Part shown: in pieces, positions 18,461 to 30,861 of the stretch | How positions within the stretch are numbered: position 1 is the stretch's first letter | How the letters are laid out: each line of letters opens with the position of its first letter | Notes under the pieces: model-generated | What the model saw: the letters and a program-made list of their open reading frames with translations, nothing else | Told to the model about the DNA's origin: nothing | Database searches by the model: none | Made by a program: the position numbers and the translations under genes | Origin: Spinacia oleracea | Lineage: Eukaryota > Streptophyta > Magnoliopsida > Caryophyllales > Amaranthaceae | Assembly (NCBI RefSeq): GCF_020520425.1 | Contig: NC_079491.1 | Span: 45,126,027 to 45,190,026, forward strand | Reading direction: 5' to 3' | Length of the DNA: 64,000 nt

Positions 18461-21400
18461 ATGGCTAACCAAGAGATTTCTGAAGTGGTTAGACAACTAG
18501 CTGAGGTAGTTCGAGACCTAGCTCAAACTAGAGCCAACCCAGTGCATGATCCGGCTGGGGAAATGTTTAAGAAAATAGCTCAAAGCAAGCCTCCACTGTA
18601 TAGCAGAGAGATTGAACCAAGTGTGCTTGAAAACTGGTTGAGAGAGTTTGATAAGCTCATTGTAGTTGTGAATTGCCTCGAAAACCTTAGGGTGAACAGT
18701 GCTGTGTACTACCTGAGACGTGAAGCTGATTTATGGTGGCAACGATGTGAGAATACCCTTAGAGCCACACCTAACTTTGGGTGGGAAGCATTCAAAACTG
18801 CACTAAGGAACAAGTTTTACCCACCTTATCTGAAGAAGCAAAAGGCGCAGGAGTTCATTGAACTCAAAATGGAGGGTCTGTCTGTGACGAAATACTATTC
18901 TAAGTTTATAGAGCTGTCTAGGTTTGCACCCGAAGTGGTGGCAACGGAAGAGCTCAGGGCTCAAAGATTTGAGAATGGTTTGACCATGGACTTACAACTG
19001 TTGTTGTCTGGAGACACCTTTACCTCATTAGACACCCCGTACGGAAAAGCTGCTCACCTGTATGGGTTACAACAAAGGAAGAATGGGGGTACTGAAAAGA
19101 GAAAGGATGGTGGAAGCTCGAATCAAGGGAATAACCATCAGAATCAGGGGAATTTTAAGAAGCACAAGGGGAATGGGAACTTCCAGTTTAGGGCTAACAA
19201 TGGTGGTAATCGCAACAACCAAGGTGGTGGAAATCAGTCTGGAAGGAATGGAGTACGGACCTACGATTATAGGCGTTGTAACATGAATCACCCTGGAAAG
19301 GATTGTGATGGAAACTTAGTGACTTGTAGATTCTGTCAGACGTTAGGCCACATGGAGTATGAATGCTATTCTAAGAATGGAAAGCCTAACCAAGGTAACC
19401 ACCAAGGCAATAATCGAAATAATCAGAACCGAAATGGGGGAAATGGAGGTGGAAACCAAAGGAACTACCAAGGTGGTAACAATGGCAATAGCAATGGCAA
19501 TCACCAGAACCATGGAAAGCCTGGAGGAAACCAACAGCAGAATGGGAACCGAAATAACAATGGAAACACCAATGGAGGTGGCTATAACAAAGGAGTTGCC
19601 CAAGGAAAGTTGAATGTGATATCTAGGCAAGAAGCGGAAACTTCCTCCGACGTCATAGCGGGTACTTTTTCTATTAATTCCGTTTTAGTTAAAGTTCTAT
19701 TTGATTCTGGTGCGACTTATTCTTTTATATCAGTAGATGCTTTGGGGAAACTAGGGTTGAAAGAGCCTGAAGCAATTGAAGTACCTATAGTCATACCTAC
19801 TGGTAGTATAGTGAAGTGTACCAAAATCCATAGAGATGTGCCTTTGACCATAGCCAAGACCGTGTTCTTATCTAACCTAATCGAGTTTGAGTTAGGAGAG
19901 CTAGATGTAATTCTAGGAATGGACTGGTTGGCCATGTTCAAAGACAAAATAGATTGTGAGAAGCAGAAGGTTCACTTGAGGTCTAGCCTAGGCAAAGTAG
20001 TGTCATATCGTCATTTTGGTAAGCCTAAGAACATAGGGATCATCACGGAAATGGAACTCGTGAAGCTAGTTGGTAAAGGGAACCCAGTCTTCTTATGCAA
20101 TGCGAGGAACCTAGAGCATGTGATCAAAGATCAACCTGAAAATATTGCAGTAATTAATGAATTCCTCGATGTGTTTCCGGAAGAGATCCCGGGGATGCCT
20201 CCCAATCGACCTATTGACTTTACCATAGATTTAGTGCCTAGAACCGCGCCTATTTCAAAAGCTCCCTATCGAATGGATCCAGCAAAAATGAATGAGTTAA
20301 AAGGCCAACTGGAGGATCTATTGGAGAAAGGTTACATTAGGCCAAGTGCATCGCCTTGGGGAGCACCAGTGTTGTTTGTGAAGAAAAAGGATGGAAGTAT
20401 GAGGCTCTGTATAGACTACAGGGAGCTCAATAAGGTCACAATCAAGAATAAGTATCCTTTACCTAGGATAGAAGACCTATTTGACCAACTAAAAGGAGCA
20501 GGAATCTTTTCGAAGATCGATTTGCGTTCGGGTTATCATCAATTGAGAATCGCTGATCATGACATACCAAAGACCGCATTCAAGACTAGATACGGACATT
20601 ATGAGTTCACTGTTATGCCTTTTGGGTTAACCAATGCACCTGCAATATTTATGGACTTAATGAACCGTGTATTCCATGCCTATTTGGACAAGTTTGTGGT
20701 GGTTTTCATAGATGACATCCTAGTGTATTCAAAGAGTGAAGAGGATCACGCTGAACACTTGAGATCTGTGTTGAGTACCCTGAGAGATACCCAGTTGTAT
20801 GCCAAGTTCTCAAAGTGTGAGTTTTGGTTGGAAAGAGTTGTATTTTTGGGACATTTTATATCTAAGGAAGGAGTGGCAGTTGACCCTGCTAAGATCAAAG
20901 CTGTTAGTGAATGGCCTATACCCAAGAGTGTGACTGACATTCGAAGTTTTCTGGGATTAGCTGGCTACTATAGACGCTTTGTGTAAGACTTCTCTAGGAT
21001 AGCCAAGCCCATGACTACCTTGATGAAGAAGGAAGCAAAGTTTGAATGGAGTGACCAGTGTGAGGAAGCATTCCAAGCCTTGAAGACGCGATTGACAACC
21101 GCGACAGTGTTAACCTTGCCAGATGAGAGTGGTACATATGATGTGTATAGTGATGCCTCTAAGAATGGTTTAGGGTGTGTATTGATGCAGAACGGGAAGG
21201 TTATTGCGTATGCGTCGAGGCAATTGAAGCCATATGAATCCCATTACCCTACCCATGATTTAGAGCTAGCTGCTATAGTGTTTGCATTGAAGATATGGAG
21301 ACACTATCTGTATAGTGTGAAGTGTAGGATATTTACGGATCACAAGAGTTTAAAGTACATCTTCTCACAGAAGGATCTGAATATGCGCCAACGAAGGTGG

Positions 21401-23047
21401 TTGGAGTTAATCAAGGTCTATGATTTGGATATCCAATACCATGAAGGAAAAGCCAATGTAGTGGTGGATGCCTTGAGTAGGAAATCAAGTCATAGTGTTA
21501 ATGCGTTAGTAGTTGCTAACGAGCTGTGTAAGGACATGCAGCGTTTGAACCTTGAAATAGTAAGTGGGGAAAACCTTGAGGGAATGATGAATGCCTTAAC
21601 CATCCAGCCGTCAATATTTGATGAGATTAGGGAGAATCAAGCTGGTGATGTAAAGTTGGAGCGAATCAAGGAAAAGATTTCGCAAGGTAAGGAGTTAGAA
21701 TTCCGAATCCATGATGATGGAAGTTTGAGGTACAAAGGCAGGTGGTGCGTGCCTCAAAAGTGTGGAGAATTGAAGGATAAATTGATGAAAGGAGGGCATA
21801 ATACGCCATATTCTGTGCACCCAGGTGGTGAGAAATTGTATAAGGACTTGAAAAATGTCTATTGGTGGCCAAGGATGAAGAACGAAGTGGCTGAATTTTT
21901 GGCTAGATATCTGACTTGTCAGAAGGTCAAGATAGAGCACAGGAGACCTCAAGGAAAGGTCCAACCTTTAGAGATTCGAAGCTGGAAATGGGACTGTGTT
22001 TCTATGGACTTCGTCACTTGTTTGCCTAAGTCAAAGACCGGAAATGATACAATTTGGGTTGTGGTAGATAGGTTAACTAAGTTAGCAGTGTTCATACCAA
22101 TGAAGGAAACCTGGAAGATGGAACAACTTGCTAAAGCTTACATTAAGAATGTTGTGAGGTTACATGGAGTTCCTAAGGATATCGTATCAGATAGGGATTC
22201 AAGGTTTCTTTCGAATTTCTGGAAAAGTGTGCAGAAGAGCTTTGGCACGACATTGAAAATGAGTACAGCCTTCCAACCAGCCACAGATGGACAAACTGAG
22301 AGAACTATCCAAACCCTGGAGGACATGCTTCGAGCATGCGTCATTGATTTCCAAGGAAGTTGGGAAGATAGCCTGGATTTGATTGAGTTTTCCTATAACA
22401 ATAGCTATCATGCTAGCATTGGAATGACACCATTTGAGGCTTTGTATGGACGAAGGTGTAGAAGTCCCCTTTGCTGGAATGACATTAGTGAAACCGTAGT
22501 GTTGGGACCTCAAATGATAGAGGACACCATGAACCAAATCCGAACCATCCAATCCAAGATTCAAGCGGCGTAGGATCGTCAAAAGAGTTATGCAGACTTG
22601 AAACGTAGGGATGAAGAGTTCAATATAGGTGATAAGGTGTTGCTCAAAGTGTCACCAATGAAAGGTGTCATGAGATTTGGAAAGAAAGGGAAATTAATCC
22701 ATAAGTACGTAGGCCCATATGAAATCTTAGAAAGAACTGGAAAGGTAGCTCATAGACTAGCCTTGCCTATGGACTTGCATAGAGTGCATAATGTGTTCCA
22801 CATATCTCAGTTAAGGAAATATATCCCGGATAAGTCGCATGTGTTGCAACCGGAGACCATAGAGTTAGACCAAAGTTTAACCTTTGAGGAAAGACCTGTC
22901 AAAATCCTTGATAGCAAAGTGCTTAGTACGCGTACTAAAGATGTGAAAATTGTCAAAGTGTTGTGGTCTAATCAAGAATATGAGGAAGCAACTTGGGAAG
23001 CGGAGGACGAAATGAGAAAGAAATATCCCGAGCTTTCCCGAGGTTAG
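18461..23047 (+). pseudogene. gag-pol: Chromovirus gag-pol (two internal stops)
   Basis: One frame of about 1529 codons broken by TAA at 20984 and TAG at 22571; the TAG replaces a Gln codon still present in the duplicate at 40994. Domains by codon: gag core about 55-175; Asn/Gly-rich linker; zinc knuckle [14 protein letters not shown] near 288-302; protease [10 protein letters not shown] near 413; RT with FIDDILVYS near 748; RNase H VYSDASKNGLGCVL near 894; integrase HHCC near 1113-1156, DDE with SMDF, SDRDSRF and DGQTERT; C-terminal chromodomain-like segment near 1474-1520 (RPVKILDSKV, EEATWEAEDEM), as in Tekay/Del. The first Cys of the integrase CxxC is Tyr (ARYLTCQ). The end of the frame is altered by a small deletion and then meets the copia LTR at 23051. 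Confidence 0.93.
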
Positions 23048-23050
23048 TTG

Positions 23051-24463
23051 TGTTAGGTTATGATATATATGAATAAACATAAATCATGCGGAAAAACCAT
23101 AAAGCAAGGAAACATATTATTTACACATAATCATTTAGCATAATTCAGATGCATACACTTTGTAGCGTTCCCTCCCTAGCTGCGCCCGAACCGAACAAGA
23201 ACAAGTCTTTAGGACTCCAAGTGTCGTCCCTCCGTAGATAGTCCACAGCACGTCCGGATCCGCCTTAAGATTGACCAACTAGAATCGCCCTTAAGGTACT
23301 ATATATTTTCAGCTAATAGGGCAAGAATATGGCTGATTTTTCTACTTAAAAATCTTAGCTTTTTATTGTTTGAATACTTAAAATACTCGATGTAAATATG
23401 TGACCCTAGGCACCTATTTATAGAGTTATGGAAAAGGACTTGGAATCCTATTAGGATACTAATTTATTTAATTAGAATCTTATTAAAACTCTATTAAACA
23501 AATTCTATCTTTATTAGGATTAGGATTTAATCATAGAACAAATTCTAATAGCCTTAGGATTTGTATTGCACACAACCGCACACGAGAACAAGCACAAGCA
23601 CAGCCCGCGCAAGCCTCACGGCCCACGCGAGCTGCTCTTGCTCGCAGCCCATGTCGCAGCCCACGACTGCTCCGCGCGCGCCATAGGCCTTGGCTGGGCC
23701 TGGCATTGCGCTGGGCCTGGTCGAGGCTTGGCGTGTGGTTTGTTGCGCTTGGCTTGCTGGGCGATGGCCTAGCTTCGTGCTAGGCCTTCGTCTAGCGAGC
23801 CTCGTCCGATGCTAATTCGTACGATACGCTTCCAATTAAATTCCCGATTTCGGAATTCATTTCCGATACGAACAATATTTAATATTTCCGATTCCGGAAT
23901 CAATTTCCGTTTCGAACAAATATTTAATATTTCCGTTTCCGGAATTATTTTCCGATTTCGATAATATTTCCGACTCTGACAATATTTCCGTTTCCGGTAA
24001 TATTTCCGATTCCGGCAATATTTCCATTTCCAATAATATTTTCCGATACGTACCATGTTTCCGTTTCCGGCAACATCTACGACTTGGATAATATTTATAT
24101 TTCCGTTACGATCCATATTTCCGTATCCGGCAATATCATCGTTTCCGAAGTATTCATTTCTTGCCTTTGACGATCTCAGCTCCCACTGAAACCAAGATCC
24201 GTCGATTCCGAATATCCATAGATGGAGTATTTAATTCCATTAAATACTTGATCCGTTTACGTACTATTTGTGTGACCCTACGGGTTCAGTCAAGAGTAAG
24301 CTGTGGATTAATATAATTAATTCCACTTGAACTGAAGCGGCCTCTAGCTAGGCATTCAGCTCACTTGATCTCACTGAATTATTAACTTGTTAATTAATAC
24401 TGAACCGCATTTATTAGACTTAACATTATATGCATACTTGGACCAAGGGCATTATTTCCTTCA
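23051..24463 (-). repeat. Copia-1 3' LTR
   Basis: 1413 bp; on the minus strand it starts TGAAGGAAATAATGCCC and ends CATAACCTAACA. It contains a minus-strand TATAAATAG (23414-23422), a GC-rich patch at about 23566-23790, and a degenerate TTTCCG/CCGGAA array at about 23820-24160. It is clearly related to the copia-2 LTRs but more diverged from them than they are from each other. Confidence 0.92.
23820..24160. repeat. Degenerate TTTCCGATTCCGGAA-type short repeat array in copia LTR
   Basis: Many copies of AATATTTCCG and TTTCCGG/CCGGAA words at roughly 20-base spacing. Matching arrays lie in the copia-2 LTRs at about 31550-31860 and 40070-40370. They create spurious long frames (repeated Arg-Lys-Tyr peptides) on the minus strand. 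Confidence 0.8.
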
Positions 24464-25326
24464 GTCTCCCACTTGTCCCTAAGGACAAGTGTGCATTTCC
24501 TAATTCCTTTATCGCTCGATGCTTGCTCTTGAACATAAGGTAAGAGTTGTCATCCTCATTATGTCCAGAGGTGTTTCTCGGTTTCAGAGTTCAACTGATC
24601 AAATAAACAGATAATCATAGCCTATGATTCATCCGAGCACGGCCATGCATTTTACAGTTTCTAGCTCTCCGAGTGGCCTTGTACAACTTTTAAGCATCTC
24701 ATCCCCATTTATGGGAGGACAATCCCAATCTTGCGATCTTGAGATTAGACTTCGTTTGATAGGTGATTACCTGAGCGTTGCCTTTATAGCCTCCTTTTAC
24801 GGTGAGACGGTTGGTCAACGTCAAAGTAACCAGTTCTCAAACAAGTAATCTCAAATCACTCAGGTATTGAGGATTCAGTGTCTAATAATTTTAATGAAAT
24901 TTACTTATGACAGATTTTCATCTCTTACAGTAAAGTTTCATAGGTCTGTCCGATACTAGTCTTCCCAAAGTAAGTATCTATGAAAATGATTACGACATTG
25001 CCATGTCCACATAGTTCAAGAAACAGAACTACTAGTCATCTTGCATTATAGTCGTCTAACGTTTTCTATGCGTCCATCTTTATAGAAAACTCCGACCAGG
25101 GACCATTTTCAACTTTTGACATTCAAGTTCACTTGGTAGACATTTCTTAGTCACAGGACTGGTCCTGACAGTCTATCTTGAATATTTCGTCAAATTAAAG
25201 GGACTCATCATTTAATAAACCACAAATTAAATGGAAAATGAATTCTATTCATTTATTGTGAATGATTAACCAATAATGTTTTACAAAGTATTAAACTCTA
25301 AAACTTTAAAACATTAAACAAGGACA
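24464..25326 (-). other. Copia-1 3' untranslated region with polypurine tract
   Basis: Between the RNase H stop and the LTR. The minus strand reads GGGACAAGTGGGAGAC immediately before the LTR, a good polypurine tract. The rest (860 bases) is non-coding and is conserved in copia-2 (32175-32930) and partly in copia-3 (60730-61054). Confidence 0.75.
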
Positions 25327-27063
25327 TCAAAGCCATTCTCCAATATGCTTGATTCCCATAGCTGTAGTGTGCGAGTTGTGCTTTGCCTGCGGCAGAGGTT
25401 TATTCAATGGATCTGATATGTTGTCATCAGTTCCAATCTTGCTTATCTCGACTTCTTTTCTTTCAACGAACTCTCGTAGAAGGTGAAATCTACGAAGTAC
25501 ATGCTTGACTCTTTGGTGGTGTCTAGGCTCCTTTGCCTGTGCAATAGCTCCGTTATTATCACAATACAGGGCTATTGGTCCTTTAATGGAGGGGACTACA
25601 CCAAGTTCACCTATGAACTTCCTTAGCCGTATAGCTTCCTTTGCTGCTTCATGTGCAGCAATGTACTCCGCTTCAGTTGTAGAATCCGCAATGGTGCTTT
25701 GCTTAGCACTTTTCCAGCTTACTGCTCCTCCGTTGAGGCAGAAGACAAAACCAGACTATGATCTGAAATCATCTTTGTCGGTTTGGAAACTTGCGTCCGT
25801 ATAGCCTTTAACAATTAATTCATCATCTCCACCATAGAACAGGAAGTCATCTTTGTGCCTTTTCAGGTACTTCAGAATATTCTTGACAGCAGTCCAATGT
25901 GCCTCTCCTGGGTCTGACTGGTATCTTCTCGTAGCACTGAGTGCGTACGCAACATCCGGGCGTGTACATATCATAGCATACATTATTGAACCAATCAATG
26001 ATGCATATGGAATCCCATTCATTCGTCTACGCTCATCAAGTGTTTTTGGGAACTGAGTCTTGCTTAGAGTCATTCCATGAGACATGGTTAGGTAGCCTCG
26101 CTTGGAGTCTGCCATATTGAACCTATCAAGCATCTTATTGATATAAGTGCTTTCACTAAGTCCAATCATCCTTTTAGATCTATATCTGTAAATCTGGATG
26201 CCCAATATGTACTGTGCTTCTCCTAGATCCTTCATCGAAAAACATTTCCCAAGCCAAATCTTGACAGAGTTCAACATAGGAATGTCATTTCCGATAAGTA
26301 ATATGTCGTCGACATATAATACTAGAAAAGCAATTTTTCTCCCACTGACCTTCTTGTATACACAAGATTCGTCTGCGTTCTTGATGAAACCAAAGTCACT
26401 GACTGATTCATCAAAACGTATTTTCCAGCTCCTGGATGCCTGCTTCAATCCGTAGATTGATTTCTTTAGCTTGCATACCTTTTTAGCATTCTTTGGATCC
26501 TCAAAACCCTCAGGCTGTGTCATAAACACAGTTTCTGTTAAAACACCGTTTAAGAAAGCGGTTTTGACATCCATCTGCCATATTTCGTAATCGTAATATG
26601 CAGCGATTGCTAACATTATCCGAATAGACTTTAGCATTGCAACTGGTGAAAAGGTTTCATCGTAATCCACACCATGGACTTGCCTGTAACCTTTTGCAAC
26701 CAATCTAGCTTTGAAAACTTCAAGTTTCCCATCCTTGTCCTTTTTCAGTTTGAAAACCCATTTGCTTCCAATGGCTTGGTAGCCATCTGGCAAATCGAAC
26801 AAATCCCAAACTTGGTTTTCAGACATGGAGTCTAATTCAGATTGCATGGCTTCTTGCCATTGCTTGGAGCTAGGGCTCGTCATAGCTTGTTTGTAAGTCG
26901 CAGGTTCATCACTTTCAAGTAATAGAACGTCATAGCTCTCGTTCGTCAAAATACCTAAGTACCTTTCCGGTTGAGATCTATATCTCTGCGATCTACGCGG
27001 GGTTACATCTCTAGATTGTCCATGATTCTCACCAGAAACTTCTAAAGATCTCTGAGTTTCATC
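25327..27063 (-). pseudogene. Copia-1 reverse transcriptase and RNase H
   Basis: Reads from the stop at 27064 down to TGA at 25327. It contains the start of the RT domain (WQEAMQSELDSM, WVFKLKKDKDG, VKTAFLNG), the catalytic YVDDILLIGND near 26290-26325, and RNase H with DSTTEAEYIA, LYCDNNGAIAQAKEP and the C-terminal NISDPLNKPL. An in-frame TAG at about 25756 interrupts the frame at the start of RNase H, within what should be the conserved serine-rich entry. RT itself is otherwise complete. Confidence 0.92.
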
Positions 27064-28575
27064 CTAAATGTCATCTTGAGCATTCTCCAGAGTTTGTTGT
27101 TCGACTCGAATTTCTTCGAGGTCTACTTTTCTCCCACTTGTCATTTTGGAAATGTGATTCTTTTCCAAAAAGATACCATCTCGAGCAACAAACACCTTGT
27201 TCTCAGATGTATTGTAGAAGTAATAACCCTTTGTTTCCTTTGGATAGCCCACAAGGATACATTTGTCAGATTTTGGATGAAGTTTGTCTGAAATTAATCG
27301 TTTGACGTATACTTCACATCCCCAAATCTTAATAAAAGACACTTTTGGAGGCTTTCCAAACCATAACTCATATGGAGTCTTTTCAACAGCTTTAGACGGA
27401 GCTCTATTTATAGTGAGTGCGGCTGTATTTAGTGCATGTCCCCAAAATTCTATTGGAAGTTCGGCCTGACCCATCATTGATCTAACCATGTCTAGCAAGG
27501 TTCTGTTCCTCCGTTCTGACACACCGTTCCATTGTGGCGTTCCAGGAGGAGTCAATTCTGATAGAATTCCACATTCTTTCAGATGGTCATCAAATTCATA
27601 GCTCAGATATTCACCGCCTCTATCAGACCGCAGTGCCTTAATCTTCTTGCCTAATTGATTCTCTACTTCACTCCGAAATTCCTTGAATTTGTCAAAGGAT
27701 TCAGACTTATGCTTCATTAGGTAGACATAACCATATCTACTGAAGTCATCAGTGAAAGTGATAAAGTAGCTGAAACCACCCCTAGCATTTGTACTCATTG
27801 ATCCACATACATCTGTATGGATTAAATCCAATAGTTCAGTTGCTCTTTCTCCAACTTTAGAGAAAGGTTGCTTTGTCATTTTGCCAAGTAAACATGATTC
27901 GCACTTACCATATATAATCCTCTAAGTCAAATGGTTCTAGAATTCCTTCCTTTTGAAGTCTTTCCATGCGTTTCAAGTTAATATGGCCTAATCGACAATG
28001 CCACAGATAGGTGAGATCTGAATCATTCTTTTTGGCCTTTTTGGTATTTATGTTATAAACTTGTTTGTCGTGATCTAATAAATAAAGTCCATTGACTAAT
28101 CTAGCAGATCCATAAAACATCTCTTTAAAATAAAACGAACAACTATTGTCTTTTATTAAAAAGGAAAATCCCTTAGCATCTAAGCAAGAAACATAAATGA
28201 TGTTTTTAGTAAGACTTGGAACATGGAAACACTCTTCCAGTTCCAAAACTATCCCAGAGGGCAACGACAAATAATAAGTTCCTACAGCTAATACAGCAAT
28301 CCGTGCTCCATTTCCCACTCGTAGGTCGACTTCACCCTTGCTTAACTCTCTACTTCTTCTTAGTCCCTGTGAATTGGAACATAAGTGTGAGCCACAACCT
28401 GTATCTAATACCCAAGAAGTTGAATTAACAAGTATACAGTCTATAACGAAAATACCTGAAGATGGAACGACTGTTCCGTTCTTCTGATCTTCCTTTAGCT
28501 TCAAACAATCTCTCTTCCAATGCCCCTTTTTCTTGCAATAGAAGCATTCGGATTCAGAAGTGGGTTGACTTGGCA
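27064..28575 (-). pseudogene. Copia-1 nucleocapsid zinc knuckle, protease and integrase
   Basis: Contains a CCHC knuckle CFYCKKKGHWKRDC (28546-28505), protease WVLDTGCGSHLC (about 28430-28393), the GAG-pre-integrase segment LWHCRLGHINLKRM, and the integrase core (DLIHTDVCG, RSDRGGEYLS, NGVSERRNRTLLD). Three lesions: a frameshift near 28575 separates it from gag; a 4-base ATAT duplication near 27915 shifts frame between the HH and CC parts of the integrase zinc finger; a TAG at 27064-27066 separates it from RT. Confidence 0.9.
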
Positions 28576-29324
28576 CCAGTTTGCTTAGTTGGGCTAGCCT
28601 TGTTGCCACCTTTCTTAGCATTCCTCTTCTTTCCAGATTTCTTGAATTTTCCCCCACGCACCATAAGTACATCTTGCTTATCACTTTTGAGCGTCTTTTC
28701 AGCGGTCTTCAGCATACCGTGAAGCTCAGTGAGCGTTTTGTCCAGACTATTCATACTGTAGTTCAGCTTGAACTGATCATACCCGTTATGAAGAGAATGG
28801 AGGATGGTGTCTACAACCATTTCCCGAGAGAATTGCTGATCCAGCCGACTCATATTCTCAATGAGTCCAATCATTTTAAGAACATGTGGACTTACGGGCT
28901 CGCCTTTCTTAAGCTTGGTCTCAAGAATTTGCCTATGAGTCTCGAATCTTTCGACCCGAGCCAGATCTTAGAACATGTTCTTTAACTCACTGATGATCGT
29001 GAAAGCATCTGAGTTGATGAACGTTTTCTGTAGATCTGCACTCATGGTTGCAAGCATTAGACATTTCACATCCTTGTTGCCATCAATCCAACGATTAAGG
29101 GCTGCCTGAGTGACCCCTTCACCTGCGGCTTCGAGCATCGCCTCTTCCAGGACATACTCCTTTTCTTCCTGCATAAGAACTATTTGCAAGTTCCTTTGCC
29201 AGTCAAGGAAGTTTTTCCCGCTCAACTTCTCCTTTTCGAGAATTGATCGAATATTGAATGAATTGTTGTTTGCCAAAATTAAAACTACAATTGAAAAAGA
29301 ATAAACAAATAAATAATCATTCAC
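28576..29324 (-). pseudogene. Copia-1 gag
   Basis: Copia-type capsid region (FNIRSILEKEKLSGKNFLDW, LNRWIDGNKDVKCLMLATM, then MSRLDQQFSREM and a Lys-rich segment). There is an in-frame stop at 28968-28970. The likely original ATG before ANNNSFNIRS now reads TTG (near 29280); the in-frame ATG at 29324 is probably an accident. A frameshift near 28575 ends it. Confidence 0.85.
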
Positions 29325-30812
29325 AGTTTCTCTTAATAAACTTAAATTCTAGCATACATGCATAATTCAATGTTCATTAAGCATTTTATTCAAGTTATGT
29401 GTTCCGGCAGGTGTGAATAAAATGATTCCAAGATCCTAAAACCCATTGAAGAATTAAGCACATTATGTATTTAGACACAATTCTAAAATCTTTTAGGTAA
29501 GCAAAAGCCTTTTGCTAATAGTCTAGAAACTACTCTTGGTTGATAGGTACGTCTAAGAACTTATTAGGTAAACCTATCGATTTTGCCACGACATAAAAGG
29601 ACTCCTTACTTATATCGTTGAGTTTCACCAAAACTAACATGTACTCACAATTATTTGTGTACCTTACCCCTTTAGTATCGATAAGTAACACCTCGCTATG
29701 GCGGAAAACTATTACTAAGATCGATGTAAAGGATATCCAAGTAAGTGTTATTTTGGCATGGCACCTTTTAACTCAATTTTTAAGTTTAGAACTTAAGGCT
29801 CTTACTATGTTGGTTAGATTTTAAGTGAACTAAAATCCTTAATCATGCAATATAATCAAGCCACAATCTCATGCATATTTAAGACATATTTAAAATCAAA
29901 TAAATAACTTAAAGAATGCATAAGATAAATGTGATCTAGTATGGCCCGACTTCATCTTAAAGCTTCAACTTCAAAGTCCGTCTTGAAAATGGATGGAAAC
30001 TTCTTTTGAATTTCTCCGTGGGAGGCGCCATTTTCTTCAAATGGGATAAGCTATAATTAAACTAATTACAACTATTTGATGGTACGCAGACCATATTTGA
30101 ATTGAAAAACAAATTTGGTGCTTTAGACCAATTACATTCAAATTAATGGTATGCAGACCATATTTTCTATCCTATTTGGGCTATACTAGTCACTTCATAA
30201 CCTGCAAAACAGTACATATATAATATATACCATTCATCCATTCATTATCATGAATGGCCCACATAATTGGTTAGTTAAAACACATTGTATGCATCACATA
30301 AATATTTGCAGTAATTAATTAAGGGCACCAATAATCTACCAATTATTCAGTCCTTATTAATTCTAATCAAGTTGTTTAACCTTAAAGGATTTGTAGACCT
30401 AATCAAGAGTTTATGACTAAAATTGCTCCCACTTAAACCAATAAATTCATATGCTTTACTAATTTTAAACATAAAAATGTATTTCTAGTCTAACCGGAAA
30501 CATACAAATTTAATTAAAATTTAAAGCTCATATAAATTTATAATTGAATCCATTTATTTAATTTATTTTTCAGTTGAATTAAACGAATTTAAATTAATTC
30601 AAGGTTTAATTTTAGTAAAATAATTAGTATAAATAAAATTTATAATAATTATAATATGCAAAATTAAAATCCGAGAAAACAATTTAAATTATTAATTTTA
30701 AAATTAATTAAAATTATTTCCGAACCAAAAATTTCAAATTAAAATTCTAAATGACTCTATAGTAACACAACGAGCACTTGGGCTTGCGCCCAAGCCCCGT
30801 CAATTTAAATTA
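29325..30812 (-). other. Copia-1 5' leader (truncated)
   Basis: AT-rich leader on the minus strand, conserved with copia-2 at about 37000-38380. It ends at 30812-30823 in ATTCAAGGTTT, where it switches to chromovirus integrase sequence. The primer site and 5' LTR are missing. Confidence 0.75.
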
Positions 30813-30859
30813 ATTCAAGGTTTCTTTCGAATTTTTGGAAAAGTGTGCAGAAGAGCTTT
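30813..30859 (+). other. 47-bp scrap of chromovirus integrase at a recombination junction
   Basis: Matches 22197-22243 of the chromovirus integrase with one mismatch. The first 11 bases, ATTCAAGGTTT, are shared with the copia leader (compare 30598 and 38226), so the breakpoint lies in microhomology. On its right it meets a truncated copia-2 LTR; the chromovirus sequence resumes at 40689 with the equivalent of 22266, so 22 bases of target are missing. Confidence 0.88.
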
Positions 30860-30861
30860 CG

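Larger units (their letters stand above)
23051..30812 (-). mobile_element. Ty1/copia element 1 (minus strand, 5' LTR missing)
   Basis: Read on the minus strand: leader 30812-29325, decayed coding region 29324-25327, a long 3' region, a polypurine tract, and the 3' LTR (24463-23051). The 5' LTR and primer site are absent because the leader joins a chromovirus integrase scrap at 30813. The left edge starts TGTTAGGTTATG directly after chromovirus pol. No target duplication is found, as expected if the other edge was lost by recombination. Confidence 0.88.
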
